From Promethearchaeota archaeon (GTDB lineage: Archaea > Asgardarchaeota > Lokiarchaeia > Sigyniarchaeales > SOKP01): DNA of 64,000 nucleotides. The number at the start of each line of letters is the position of its first letter. The stretch's first letter is position 1. Position numbers and translations under genes: made by a program. The stretch is taken from assembly GCA_019058245.1 (NCBI GenBank), contig JAHPZJ010000023.1:1-64000 (forward strand), read 5' to 3'. Shown here piece after piece: positions 38,250-49,060 of this stretch. Below the pieces are notes generated by a model, which ran no database searches, was not told the origin of the DNA, and was given only the letters and a program-made list of their open reading frames with translations.

Positions 38250-40706
38250 ATGTTTGAAAAAAAAACCCTAATAATTATTATTTATACGATTATTAGTATA
38301 TGTCTTTTAATATCATCAATGTACTTCCTATCTTGGTTATATAGTTTAAAAGATCCTACATGGATGATTTCCTGGGGGTATGGAAATAGAGATAATTGGG
38401 GTCATGATATTACCGTAGATGCAAATGATAACCTATATGTTGTTGGTGATACAGAATCATATGGTGCTGGAGATGAAGATATTATAGTTCTTAAATTTGA
38501 TGATAAGGGAAATATTTTATGGTCTACAACATGGGGTGGTAATAAATTAGATAATGGTTATGCAATCATCTCAGATTCATTTGATAATTATTATATAACT
38601 GGAAGAACTCAGAGTTATGGACAAGGAAATGACGACATTATTCTATTAAAATACAATAAAGATGGTTTTTTGGTTTTTAATAAAACATGGGGAGGAACTA
38701 GAAGCGATATTGGGTATGATCTAATAATTGATCAGAATGAAAACATATATATCACGGGAGAAACTTGGAAAGCGGGAAATCTTTATGGAGATATCGTATT
38801 AATAAAATTTAATAGCACTGGTTCAGAAGTATGGAATGTAACTTGGGGTGGAGAATATACACAAGAAAGCTATGGAATAGCTCAGGATTCAAATGAGGAT
38901 ATCTATATTGTAGGATATTCTACTGGTTATTCGGAATTGGGAACAACTGAATTGGTAGTTCTAAAGTATAGTTCATCTGGTAATCTTATTTGGAATTTAA
39001 CTTGGTCTCCATATTTTGAAACATTTGGTAGAGATATCGTAATTGATTCAAATGATAATCTGTATATTGTTGGAAATATTCAACAATCAGGTAGTTTATC
39101 TCAAGAAGGGGTGGTATTAAAATTAACCAAAATGCGAGATATTTTATGGAATAAAACATTCTCAGGAGGAGTTTATGATATTAAAATTACTTCTGATCAA
39201 TCTATTTATTTACTAGGAGGAAAAAGTATGGGTTTTACTAGACGTTCTATTATCTTATATCAGATTGATAATAATGGAAATCAAAAAAATCAATACACAC
39301 ACTATGTAGAATATGGATATTATGCCTATGGCGAAAATATTATATTTGACTCCAAAAATAATTTCTATATTATTGGCTATTATCATACTTTAGATAATGG
39401 TAAGAATTCATTACTTTTTATTAAAAATCCAGCACCTTCTCTTAATTTACCATTGATTATTTCAATTTCAATTGGGATATTAATATTTTTACAAATGCAA
39501 TTTTCTTACTTTACATTTAGAAAGAATACAAGGATTTTTCTCACATTAGAGAAATTAGATGAATCCATAAGTGCCCCCCTCCCTCCTGAAATTAAGTCTA
39601 TGACATCTTCGAAGGAAATCTCGTTACTTGGAAAGAATTTGGAACATAGTTCCGACAATTTTCAAATTGTTTTCATAAGTGGCATAATACTCCCTATAAT
39701 TTTTGGTATCATGACTTTTCTTATTAGTTCATGGAGTATCACAGATATATCTTTAGAGATCTACTTATTTTTTCCACTTTTAATGTTCATATTTATAATT
39801 ATATCTTTGTATTTTCTAATAAGACCTTTGAGTATTAAAGAGAGATTTTTGGCAATTACCAACAGAGATGTATTTTATAAAAATTATAACAAACAAAATG
39901 TATTTGTTAAATCCCTAAGTATTAGTCAAATAAAAATAGTGATATTTAAAAAAAAACGATTTAAAAGGGATAAAGATTTGGGTTCAATTCTCTTTATTCC
40001 TAATGAAAAGGATAATGAAAGCTTAAAAATTTTAGTAGAAAAAGTTCCTCAATTTTCTTTAATTCAAAATAAAATCGAATCCATAATATATCATCATAAT
40101 GATATAGAAGGAAGACTAAATGAATTACAAACTAAGCTTAAAGTAATTATTCCACATGAATTGAGAATTTCCAAAGAACTGATAAGAGAATTAATAAGAT
40201 TTAGCTCTATATATTTGATTGGTGTGATTGTAGCAATTACATGTTATATCCTTTTTGGAATATTAACTTTAAATTTAATAGAGAATGAAATTGATTGGAT
40301 TGATTTGATTATAGAGTTTTTTCTAATCATAAGTATATTTTTATTTTTCTTTCTTATACAAATAATTATTAGAATTTTCTATAGTATAAAGTCGATTTTA
40401 CACCAGAATCGAAAATTAATAATTAGAGGAAATAATATTGAATGTTGCTCTAGTAAATATTCACTTGTTCTTCCTTTTGATCCGGCATTCTCTATAAATT
40501 TTTCTTGGACAAAAAAGCTTTATTCAAGAAAAGCAAATTGGTTTAATGCAACTCATTTTGTTATAGTTTCCCCAAGTATAAAAAAGAAAATTAGATTTGG
40601 TCCAGTTGATAATTTTCCTGAGTATCTTGAATTTTTATATTGTTATCACTTAACTTGGAAGGCTAAAAATAATTTTCTAATACCAGAGACAGATATTCTA
40701 AAATAA
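38250..40706 (+). CDS. SBBP-repeat beta-propeller membrane protein
   Basis: Repeated WGG...D.GYDI..D...NIYITG...YG.GD.DIIVLK blocks, then TM segments and a cytoplasmic region. Confidence 0.8.
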   Translation: MFEKKTLIIIIYTIISICLLISSMYFLSWLYSLKDPTWMISWGYGNRDNWGHDITVDANDNLYVVGDTESYGAGDEDIIVLKFDDKGNILWSTTWGGNKLDNGYAIISDSFDNYYITGRTQSYGQGNDDIILLKYNKDGFLVFNKTWGGTRSDIGYDLIIDQNENIYITGETWKAGNLYGDIVLIKFNSTGSEVWNVTWGGEYTQESYGIAQDSNEDIYIVGYSTGYSELGTTELVVLKYSSSGNLIWNLTWSPYFETFGRDIVIDSNDNLYIVGNIQQSGSLSQEGVVLKLTKMRDILWNKTFSGGVYDIKITSDQSIYLLGGKSMGFTRRSIILYQIDNNGNQKNQYTHYVEYGYYAYGENIIFDSKNNFYIIGYYHTLDNGKNSLLFIKNPAPSLNLPLIISISIGILIFLQMQFSYFTFRKNTRIFLTLEKLDESISAPLPPEIKSMTSSKEISLLGKNLEHSSDNFQIVFISGIILPIIFGIMTFLISSWSITDISLEIYLFFPLLMFIFIIISLYFLIRPLSIKERFLAITNRDVFYKNYNKQNVFVKSLSISQIKIVIFKKKRFKRDKDLGSILFIPNEKDNESLKILVEKVPQFSLIQNKIESIIYHHNDIEGRLNELQTKLKVIIPHELRISKELIRELIRFSSIYLIGVIVAITCYILFGILTLNLIENEIDWIDLIIEFFLIISIFLFFFLIQIIIRIFYSIKSILHQNRKLIIRGNNIECCSSKYSLVLPFDPAFSINFSWTKKLYSRKANWFNATHFVIVSPSIKKKIRFGPVDNFPEYLEFLYCYHLTWKAKNNFLIPETDILK

Positions 40707-40781
40707 AAAGTGGTTGCTGGGTAATGCTATCGTTTGGGCTGATGGTTTTTTTTAGTCTACTTTTATCTAAGAAAACTAATA

Positions 40782-41282
40782 TTACTTTTTTTCCCTTTCT
40801 TTCCCAATCAAATCCACAAAAGAACTGGATTCTTTAATGGTGTTTAATACAAAATGAGTATTTGTACGCTCTACATTTGGAGATTTATGAATTTGCTTTA
40901 TCATTTTACTTAATTCCTCTCGCGTTTTAAACTTTGCTAATATAAGAGCATCATAAGTTCCTGTGATATCGTAAACAGCAAAAACATTAGGATTGTTAGC
41001 AATTTCTTCTTCAACTTCGAACATTTTTCCTTTGGAAATGGTTACTTCAATAATTGCTACAACTTCATATCCTAATCGCTCAAAATTAATCTTGGCACCA
41101 TAATCTACTATAATACCATTAGTCTCTAGATTTTCAAGGTGATTTTTAATAGTAACTGGGGATTTATTGCCTAAAGCTTTAGCAATTTGTCGAAGAGAGA
41201 ATCGACCATCTGTACTTAGTTTTTTCAGGATCTCAATATCTAAGTCAGATAAATCATAAGTACTCATTCGTTCAGTCATATT
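40782..41282 (-). CDS. Lrp/AsnC family transcriptional regulator
   Basis: LSDLDIEILKKLSTDGRFSLRQIAKALGNKSPVTIKNHLENLE + RAM domain VYDITGTYDALILAKF. Start near MTERMSTYD preferred over the called 41357. Confidence 0.93.
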   Translation of the reverse strand, partial: NMTERMSTYDLSDLDIEILKKLSTDGRFSLRQIAKALGNKSPVTIKNHLENLETNGIIVDYGAKINFERLGYEVVAIIEVTISKGKMFEVEEEIANNPNVFAVYDITGTYDALILAKFKTREELSKMIKQIHKSPNVERTNTHFVLNTIKESSSFVDLIGKEREKK

Positions 41283-41313
41283 ATTAGTAAGATAATTAAT
41301 TAATATAAAATTA

Positions 41314-41329
41314 TTCATTTGTCCATTAA
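41314..41329. promoter_or_regulatory. TTCATTTGTCCATTAA putative operator upstream of AsnC gene
   Basis: Matches TTCATTTTGTCCAATGAA seen in the glnA/AsnC intergenic region. Confidence 0.45.
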
Positions 41330-41471
41330 ATATAAGAAAAAAGACCCATATGATCATGTTATTGTCTTTATCTTACAAGTCCTTCAATAATGATTTTATT
41401 ATAATGATTTAAATTTTCTAGATTCTTGATTTCTATTATCATTTAATTTGTTATATAAGAGAGTATTTTTT

Positions 41472-42174
41472 ATGAAAAATGTATCATATATTAGATTTAA
41501 CGAGGCGGATATACTTCAAAAAGCAAGCAACGAAAAGTGGATTGGAAATGGAACTTCAGAAAAGCCTTTTATAATCGAATCTAGCACAGCGTATTACTAT
41601 ATCCCTCCATACTTAAAAATATCTCTCTATACATTGTAATAAAAAACTGCACATTCGATAAGATCTTTTTATCTAAATGTAAAAATTTCAGGTTTGAGGA
41701 TGTTCTTTTAACTATTTAGAGTTATCTAAATGTTCGGAAATTGAAATTAATAATTGTTCCTTTGAAGACAGATTAAAACTTCATAAAATTGCTAATGTGT
41801 CTATTCAAGATTCTCTTATACCATCTCTTTTTCTTTTTGTATGTTATGAAAATCATTTTAATAAATGTACAATTACTGAAATCCGTAATAAATTTAGTAG
41901 AGCTAATAAATTTTAAAATAATTCTACTCATGTTGATTTATATAATATTTTAAGTGATAATTTGATATCTATTCTTCTTAAAAATTTAGGATTTGTTGGG
42001 CTAGGAATCATTTTCTTACTAGGTCTAATATTTTTATATTATACTTATTCCGATAGTTTTCCCCATATGAAGACTCTTTTTTTTAGACTTAGTATTATTT
42101 TTTTTGTAATCCCTATTATTAATTACCAAGCTTATAATAAAACGAAAAATTATCCAGATAATCAAATTAGTTAA
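41472..42174 (+). pseudogene. Degraded beta-helix-repeat protein paralog
   Basis: KWIGNGTSEKPFIIES then stops/frameshifts; downstream DNA continues homologous to 42420..42965 in broken frames. Confidence 0.6.
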
Positions 42175-42264
42175 AAAAGATTAGGATAATTTAAATATAT
42201 AAATAATTAAACCTCTGTGGCTCTCAAATTTAAATATTAATAAACTTATATAATACATGAAATC

Positions 42265-42965
42265 ATGAACCAAATGAATAATGAATTTGTCTTATACAAA
42301 GGGGCAAAGATCGAAGTGAAAAATGGAGTGGAAATGGAACTTCCGTAGATCCCTTTATCATTGAAACTACTCATTCATTCTCAGATGATTCTGTTATCAG
42401 AAACACATATTTACACATATTGGTAAGGAATTGTGAGTTTGGTTTATTATCTTTAAAAAAATGTAAAAATTTCAGATTTGAGAGTTGTACATTTGAGGTT
42501 TTAGGATTATCTAAATGCTCGGAAATGAATGTTAAGAACTGTTCTTTCAATCATTCAATAGAGATTCGATATGGTCAAAATATACATATTCAGAACTCTC
42601 ATATACCATTTCTTATCTTTTCCATGAGTTATGGAAACTATTTTAAAAACTGTACAATTAACAAAATTTTTAATTACTTCAGTAGAGCAAATAAATTTGA
42701 AAACATTAATTCACCTGGTAATTTTAGTATTATTTTAAGAGAAAGTTTGAAAAAATATTATCTAAAATGCCTAGGACTTATTATAGTAGGAGTTATTTCT
42801 CTATTATCTGCCATTATAATTTTTTCTAATAATTATGCGGATTCAGTTGATTGGTTATTAGTAGGAGGTCTAAGCTTAATGACTATTATCACTTTTACAA
42901 TAACTATCGCTCTTTACCTTGATTCTAGAAAAATGAATCATCTTTCAGATAATCAAGTTATTTAA
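42265..42965 (+). pseudogene. Chimeric beta-helix-repeat protein with an LRR-family leader
   Basis: Leader MNNEFVLYKGAKIEVKNGV matches the LRR gene at 43052; breakpoint near AAATGGAGTGG (42321..); then KWSGNGTSVDPFIIET in another frame. Confidence 0.6.
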
Positions 42966-43051
42966 ATAAGATTAGTTATTTTTCAAAAAATATAAAGAAT
43001 TAAATCTTCTTAACTCTTAAATATAAGTATGAAAAAAACTTTCACGAAATT

Positions 43052-43774
43052 ATGAATAATAGTAAAGTAGAGTTTGTTTTATACAAAGGAAATAAGATCG
43101 AAGTAAGAAATGGAGTATTAGAACTCCCATATGATATTGAATTTGAAACCTTCGATGAAATTGAAGGGCTTGAAAAAATGACCTCCTTGAAGAAATTGAA
43201 ATGCAAATCATTTTACCTTAAAAAAATAGATAACCTTGAACACCTCCAAAGTCTAGAGTCTTTAATTCTTAAAGAAAGCCCTTGGCTCACTAAAATTGAA
43301 AATCTTGGCACCCTTACTAATTTAAAACTCCTCAATCTTACTGATAGTCATATTGCTGAAATCGAAAATTTAGAAAACCTTAGAAATTTGGAAGTCTTGA
43401 TTCTAAGAAAATCATTTTTTAATAATACCTACGAAAATTATATTACAGAAATTAAAGGCCTTGAAAATTTAATTAACTTAAAAAACCTCGACCTGTTTGG
43501 TAATAAAATCAAAATAATTAAAGGCCTCAATGCTCTAATCAATCTTAAAATTTTATGTCTTACCTGTAATCAAATTACGGAAATTAAAGGGCTCGAAAAT
43601 TTAATCAATCTAGAACAATTATATCTTGAACATAATAAAATTACTAAAATAAAAGGACTTGAGAACTTTGGCAATTTAAAGGTATTAAGAATCCAAGATA
43701 ACGGTCCTTTTGATGAAGACTCTATTAGTCGCTTAAAAGATATGAAAAATTCAGGGATTGACGTCTGGTATTGA
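43052..43774 (+). CDS. Leucine-rich repeat protein (internalin/SDS22-like)
   Basis: Repeats such as ITEIKGLENLINLKNLDLFGNKIKIIKGLNALINLKILCLTCNQ. Confidence 0.88.
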   Translation: MNNSKVEFVLYKGNKIEVRNGVLELPYDIEFETFDEIEGLEKMTSLKKLKCKSFYLKKIDNLEHLQSLESLILKESPWLTKIENLGTLTNLKLLNLTDSHIAEIENLENLRNLEVLILRKSFFNNTYENYITEIKGLENLINLKNLDLFGNKIKIIKGLNALINLKILCLTCNQITEIKGLENLINLEQLYLEHNKITKIKGLENFGNLKVLRIQDNGPFDEDSISRLKDMKNSGIDVWY

Positions 43775-44062
43775 GAATATTTTTACTACTCAAGTTAGCG
43801 AATATCCGTTTTTAAAAGTATGAGTTATTAATTGATCTTTTAATGTATCCTACTTCTGTTAAAAATTTTAGAATTTTTATATTAATTTATGCAGGTGTTC
43901 ATTATGAAATAAATATATTGACCCATGTGATCATTTTATATCTCGACAAAAATCATAGGTTAAATCAATTGATCACTTTCTAAGTATAATATATATCAAG
44001 CACTAATATTTGTTTCCAATTATGTAAGCAAATAAGGTAAAAAATGTGAAGGTTTATATATA

Positions 44063-44072
44063 TGTGATCACA
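44063..44072. promoter_or_regulatory. TGTGATCACA palindrome upstream of the zinc-ribbon gene
   Basis: Perfect 10-bp palindrome about 75 bp upstream of the 44146 ATG. Confidence 0.35.
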
Positions 44073-44145
44073 ATTATATTTATAGAACAAAAAATGAGGG
44101 AATTAATTCCCTTTAAATAATAAAAAATTTGAAAAATGGTTAAAA

Positions 44146-44499
44146 ATGTCATTAAAATGCCCTGTTTGTGGAACGGAATATTATCATGACCGAAAAATAT
44201 GTCAAGTATGTGAAGATAAATCAATCTATAGTGGTTTAATATGTACTGATGAAAATAAACCTCAAAAGTGGAATTGCGATATCTTCTTAGAATGTGATAC
44301 ATTAGCATTTGGAAGATATAAACCAAATAATGCTTATGTTCAAATCGCCAGTGAACCGAAATTTTCAGACTTTAATACAAAAAATGCATACAACTGGAAT
44401 TGTGTTTCAATAAATAAAATTGAAAGTATAGAAGCACCATTAATAACATTTCCAACGATTCCTAAAAGAGATGTAAATACTTCACTGGTTTATGAATGA
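44146..44499 (+). CDS. Small zinc-ribbon protein
   Basis: CPVCGTEYYHDRKICQVCEDK...QKWNC. Confidence 0.5.
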   Translation: MSLKCPVCGTEYYHDRKICQVCEDKSIYSGLICTDENKPQKWNCDIFLECDTLAFGRYKPNNAYVQIASEPKFSDFNTKNAYNWNCVSINKIESIEAPLITFPTIPKRDVNTSLVYE

Positions 44500-44897
44500 A
44501 AACTTGAAGATTATGTTTCGTATAATCTTAACCAAATTTCAAATCAAATAATTTTATTAGAGTTTTTTGATAATTTTTTTCTGTATTGATTTTCTGTAAG
44601 AGGAGTACCACTATCAATTAATCCATTATTTTTACAATATATTAATTTCGAATATATTTCAAAACGTGCTTTTAACACTACCTATTGTTTAAATCTTGTT
44701 TTTAACTATTTTTACTTGGATAGAAGCTTCTTTGAAAATGCTACTTCGCTAGAATTTCAATTGATTTATTTCTTTTTTTATTTCTCTTTTAATTTTCTTT
44801 TGTTGAAAGCTGAATAAATTTTTTTCAATTAAAATACCATAAGAAGTTTTGAGAATCAATTTTAAAGTGGATTTTAAAATTTAAAATTTAATCTTAA

Positions 44898-45383
44898 TTA
44901 TTTCTGCTCGGATAATAGTTCCTCTGATTGTATCAATTGATTAAAATCAGTTCGTTCTTTAATTACATTGAGTACTAAATGAGTATTAGTTTTTACTATA
45001 TATTCCAAACTGTTTAAATTTTTTACAAAAGTATTCAAATCTTTACGAGATTTAAATCTTGTTAAAAGTACTGCATCATATTCTCCAGTTATGTCATATA
45101 CGCCAAAAATGTGTGGATCTTGGGATATTCCGCGCTCTATCTCAATCATCTTACCTTTAGAGATGGTTAATTCGATTAGTGCAATTATATCAAATCCCAG
45201 TTTTTCATAATCAATATTTAAACTATAATTTTTTATGATTTTAGCTTCTTCTAATTCATTAATATGTTTATTAATGGTGGTTGGAGATTTATTTAATCTG
45301 TCAGCGATGGGACGTAGCTTTAATCGTGAATCTTCATTTAAAATACCCAAAATTTCTAGGTCTAATTCCTCTGCTTTTTTCAT
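44898..45383 (-). CDS. Lrp/AsnC family transcriptional regulator, divergent from glnA
   Basis: LDLEILGILNEDSRLKLRPIADRLNKSPTTINKHINELEEAKII + RAM domain. Confidence 0.94.
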   Translation of the reverse strand: MKKAEELDLEILGILNEDSRLKLRPIADRLNKSPTTINKHINELEEAKIIKNYSLNIDYEKLGFDIIALIELTISKGKMIEIERGISQDPHIFGVYDITGEYDAVLLTRFKSRKDLNTFVKNLNSLEYIVKTNTHLVLNVIKERTDFNQLIQSEELLSEQK

Positions 45384-45438
45384 TTTTTATCTACCTATTA
45401 ATAATATTGTACGATCTTAAATATAAATTATTTCATTT

Positions 45439-45547
45439 TGTCCAATGAATTTGGAGATATATTATAATATTTCCAATTTAATTATTTATTGTTATTAAAA
45501 TTAGATCACTTGTCCAGAATTTATTTTAATATAATTGTATATGTCCA
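45439..45547. promoter_or_regulatory. Three TGTCCA sites upstream of glnA-1
   Basis: TGTCCA at 45439, 45511, 45542 (spacing 72 and 31 bp); first within palindromic TTCATTTTGTCCAATGAA. Confidence 0.65.
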
Positions 45548-45667
45548 AAAATACTTAATATTATTGAACAGAGGCAAAGTTTTTATAATGATTATACAAT
45601 ATTTGATCATAATATAACTTTTAAATAAAAATATAACTAGAAAAAAAAATATAATTTAAGAAATATT

Positions 45668-47170
45668 ATGACATCAACAAAAGTTAGTCTTCAAAGCGGT
45701 AAGATTAGTCCAGATTTAGAAACGATTAGTACCGCGAAAAAGATATTAGAACAAGAAAAGGTAAAATTTGTCCTATGTGCATTTACTGACGTTCGAGGAA
45801 TATTTCAGAGTTTTACTACTCCTGTACACCATTTTTTGAAAGGAGATCAATATTTTGAAACTGGAATTGGGTTCGATGGTTCTAGCATAAGAGGCTTTAG
45901 AGAGCTTCATACAAGTGATATGATTTTTTATCCAGATCCTCAAGCACTATATGTCCTCCCATGGACAGAAGGAATTCAAAAAACAGCGGTTATAATAGGT
46001 AGTATAAGAGAGCCTTTTGGGAGTATAGAAGCGGCAGATTGTGATCCTCGAGGTTATGTTGGTCAGCGAGCAGTAGATAAAGCTGCTAGTATGGGATATA
46101 CCCCATATTTTGGACCTGAAATTGAGTTTTTTGTGTTTAAATCGATTGATCCAAGTACCTTACACTATGATCTTTTTGTTAGTCCTAAAGGCGGTGCTGG
46201 CGACAGTTGGGGACCCCCTCGGGTTGATCCAGTATCACCAGAAACGGATATTGGAGGGTACATCTTACGACCTAAGGAAGCATATTTTAGAAATCCCCCA
46301 GAAGATACAACTTATGCTTATCGTAATGATCTCACATATGCTCTTGAAACAATGGGATATACCGTTGAGATGCATCACCATGAAGTTTCAACAAAAGGTC
46401 AAGTTGAACTTAATTACCGATATAGCGATTTAATTGATACAGCGGACAAAGTCCAAATATACAAACTCGCAGCAAGAAACATTGCTGCTAAATACGGATG
46501 GATCGCAACATTTATGCCGAAACCTATTTATTTAGATAACGCAAGTGGAATGCATGTCCATAATTCAATATTTAAGGACGGTGAGAACGCTTTTTGGGAT
46601 CCTGATGATGATTATGCGGAAATAAGTCAAATATGTCGGTATTATATTGGAGGTCTTTTAGAACATGCTGAAGCTCTAACAGCAATCTGTTGTCCAACTG
46701 TTAATTCATATAAGCGATTAGTACCTGGTTTTGAAGCACCAATAAACATTATGTATAGTAGAAGAAATAGATCGGCATTAATCCGTATACCAATGTATCT
46801 AAAAGGTGAAAAATATAAAAATCGTCGAAGACTAGAATATCGAGGGGTGGATCCTTCAACAAACTCTTATTTTGCATTTGCTGCTATTCTTACTGCAGGA
46901 TTGGATGGAATAAAGAAGAAAATCGATCCTGGTGATCCAGTAGATAGAGATGTTTATGAAATGTCAGAATCAGAGAAAAAAGCCGCAGGGGTAAAACAAT
47001 TACCAACTACTTTAAAAGATGCGCTAGATGTATTAGAGAGTGATTCAATATCTAAAGAAATTTTAGGTTCACATCTCTATGATGCTTTTGTAGAATACAA
47101 AACAAATGAATGGAATCAGTACTGTCTTTATGTAACTCCATGGGAGATTATGAAGTATCTAGATTACTAA
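45668..47170 (+). CDS. glnA: Glutamine synthetase (first copy)
   Basis: GIGFDGSSIRGF, GPEIEFFVF, NASGMHVHNSIFKDG, VNSYKRLVPGFEAPINIMYSRRNRSALIRIP. Confidence 0.96.
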   Translation: MTSTKVSLQSGKISPDLETISTAKKILEQEKVKFVLCAFTDVRGIFQSFTTPVHHFLKGDQYFETGIGFDGSSIRGFRELHTSDMIFYPDPQALYVLPWTEGIQKTAVIIGSIREPFGSIEAADCDPRGYVGQRAVDKAASMGYTPYFGPEIEFFVFKSIDPSTLHYDLFVSPKGGAGDSWGPPRVDPVSPETDIGGYILRPKEAYFRNPPEDTTYAYRNDLTYALETMGYTVEMHHHEVSTKGQVELNYRYSDLIDTADKVQIYKLAARNIAAKYGWIATFMPKPIYLDNASGMHVHNSIFKDGENAFWDPDDDYAEISQICRYYIGGLLEHAEALTAICCPTVNSYKRLVPGFEAPINIMYSRRNRSALIRIPMYLKGEKYKNRRRLEYRGVDPSTNSYFAFAAILTAGLDGIKKKIDPGDPVDRDVYEMSESEKKAAGVKQLPTTLKDALDVLESDSISKEILGSHLYDAFVEYKTNEWNQYCLYVTPWEIMKYLDY

Positions 47171-47457
47171 TTATTTTTTTTTTTCAAAAATTTTAAGAAG
47201 AAAAATCTAAGAAATAATAAAAAAAATTATTATAACCATAGATGTATTGGTTGTTATATTATTACAATTTTCAAAAAATAGTTTTGAGCAATAATACCAT
47301 TATTAAATCAAATTTTAGAATAGTAAATTATCGAAATATATCGTTATGAGTCTAATGTAGGAGATATATTAATCAAAAAGTGATTAATTAATTTTCCAAC
47401 TCAGAAAATTTATCCAAGGATATAAATAAATTAAAAAAAGAAAAATGTGAAAAGAAT

Positions 47458-48417
47458 ATGGTATATAGTAGAAGTTTTGAGAGAAGTATAATTAAACTTG
47501 GTAATTCTATGGCAATAACATTTCCTCAGGAATGGTTCCAAAACTCAGATTTACAGGAACATTCAAAAGTATTTGTTCTCCCCGTTGATGATGATACCTT
47601 AATTATTCAAAGAAATAATTATATAGATTCTGACTCAATTTTGCACATAGATTTAAATAAATGGCCTTCAGATCTATCAGAGCAATTAATTTTAACTGCT
47701 TTCAAACTGAATGTAGATCAATTATATGTGAAGTATGATCTCAAGAAAAACAAACAAGATTATTTAGTTATGATTAACAAGCTTCAAAGAAAAATAATAG
47801 GCTTTGATTATAGTGTATTAAATGATAATAGTGGTATAATTATTCGATTTTTATTAGATTCTACAAAAACCACCTTACCTGAAATTTTGATTGAATTGTT
47901 TAATACTCTGAAAGAATTTATTATAGGGGTGCTTGATAAATCATTGGTAATTGATCAAGGTATTTATCAAGAAAAATTTGCGCGAAAATATCATCTAGGA
48001 ATACGATTATTGCTTGCAACTCTTTTAAAATATCCTAAATTAGAAGGTGCTATTAATAGACCAATTATTCGTACACTTGGAGATAGAATTACATTGTTAT
48101 ATTCTAGAGAATTAATGAATCATGTTCTTGCAATAAAAAATCTACCAAAAGAAATGTTGGAAAAATATTCACAAATTCTAATTGATTTCTCTGATCTAAT
48201 CTTGAGTATCATTGAAAAATATAATAATAATATTAAGGAGGAGCTTTTAATATCTTTTCAAAAAAAAATAGATAAATTAAAAAAATCACTTGATACCATT
48301 GATCTTGACATAAAACAAGAGGAAAATATGATTAGAAATGTTATATCAAGATTCTTCAGTATTTGTACAGATTTAATAGAAATATCAATTACAAGAATAT
48401 TAGAAGCGAAATTGTAA
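47458..48417 (+). CDS. AbrB-like + PhoU-domain protein
   Basis: SFERSIIKLGNSMAITFPQEWFQN N-terminus and PhoU-like helical repeats. Confidence 0.75.
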   Translation: MVYSRSFERSIIKLGNSMAITFPQEWFQNSDLQEHSKVFVLPVDDDTLIIQRNNYIDSDSILHIDLNKWPSDLSEQLILTAFKLNVDQLYVKYDLKKNKQDYLVMINKLQRKIIGFDYSVLNDNSGIIIRFLLDSTKTTLPEILIELFNTLKEFIIGVLDKSLVIDQGIYQEKFARKYHLGIRLLLATLLKYPKLEGAINRPIIRTLGDRITLLYSRELMNHVLAIKNLPKEMLEKYSQILIDFSDLILSIIEKYNNNIKEELLISFQKKIDKLKKSLDTIDLDIKQEENMIRNVISRFFSICTDLIEISITRILEAKL

Positions 48418-48423
48418 TAAAAA

Positions 48424-49011
48424 ATGAATGAATTAGAAAATAGTCACAAAATAAAAAATAGGATAACTATTGCAATAGATGAAGATACAAAACTAATATT
48501 AAATAAGCTAAATAATCACTCGGAAAGTTCTCGATCTGAAACAATAAGAAAAGCAATTAAATTTTATCATAAATTTAAGAAAGTGTTTGATAAAAAAGAA
48601 AATGGAGTATCTGCTAAGGTGAACACTTACTTAGAATTACTCTCTCATGGAGAACACATTATTTTAGATGTAGATCATTATTTAAGTTTCTTAAAGTTCA
48701 TAGAAAATTCACCTGAAAGAGAAAAATTTGAGGACATAAATAAATCAATAGGAAGAGCTCATGCGGAAGAATTTTCTCAGGATCTTGATATTACAACTGT
48801 ACAGAAAGTGGTGGAACGTCTTGAAGCATGTAATTTCTTTAAAATTGTTAAAGATTCATCAAATAGATACACATTATTATTGGGTTCTGATATTCAAAAA
48901 AACTTCATTAAAACTTTTCTTGAAGAAGTGTTAAGAGGTATGGGTTTCAATGTTCAAGTAAAAGAAGGCTTCTCAAAACTTAAAATTAGTTTGGATAATA
49001 TGTCTTATTAA
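48424..49011 (+). CDS. Ribbon-helix-helix DNA-binding protein
   Basis: ITIAIDEDTKLILNKLNNHSESSRSETIRKAIKFY. Confidence 0.7.
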   Translation: MNELENSHKIKNRITIAIDEDTKLILNKLNNHSESSRSETIRKAIKFYHKFKKVFDKKENGVSAKVNTYLELLSHGEHIILDVDHYLSFLKFIENSPEREKFEDINKSIGRAHAEEFSQDLDITTVQKVVERLEACNFFKIVKDSSNRYTLLLGSDIQKNFIKTFLEEVLRGMGFNVQVKEGFSKLKISLDNMSY

Positions 49012-49060
49012 AATAATTTTAAAAAAAAATTAAAAAAAAGACTAAAAAATTAATTTGTAT

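Noticed and set aside
44544-44678. Minus-strand GTG ORF of 44 aa (VLKARFEIYSKLIYCKNNGLIDSGTPLTENQYRKKLSKNSNKII)
   Set aside because: Plausible composition but no paralog, SD or homology evidence; could be a gene remnant.
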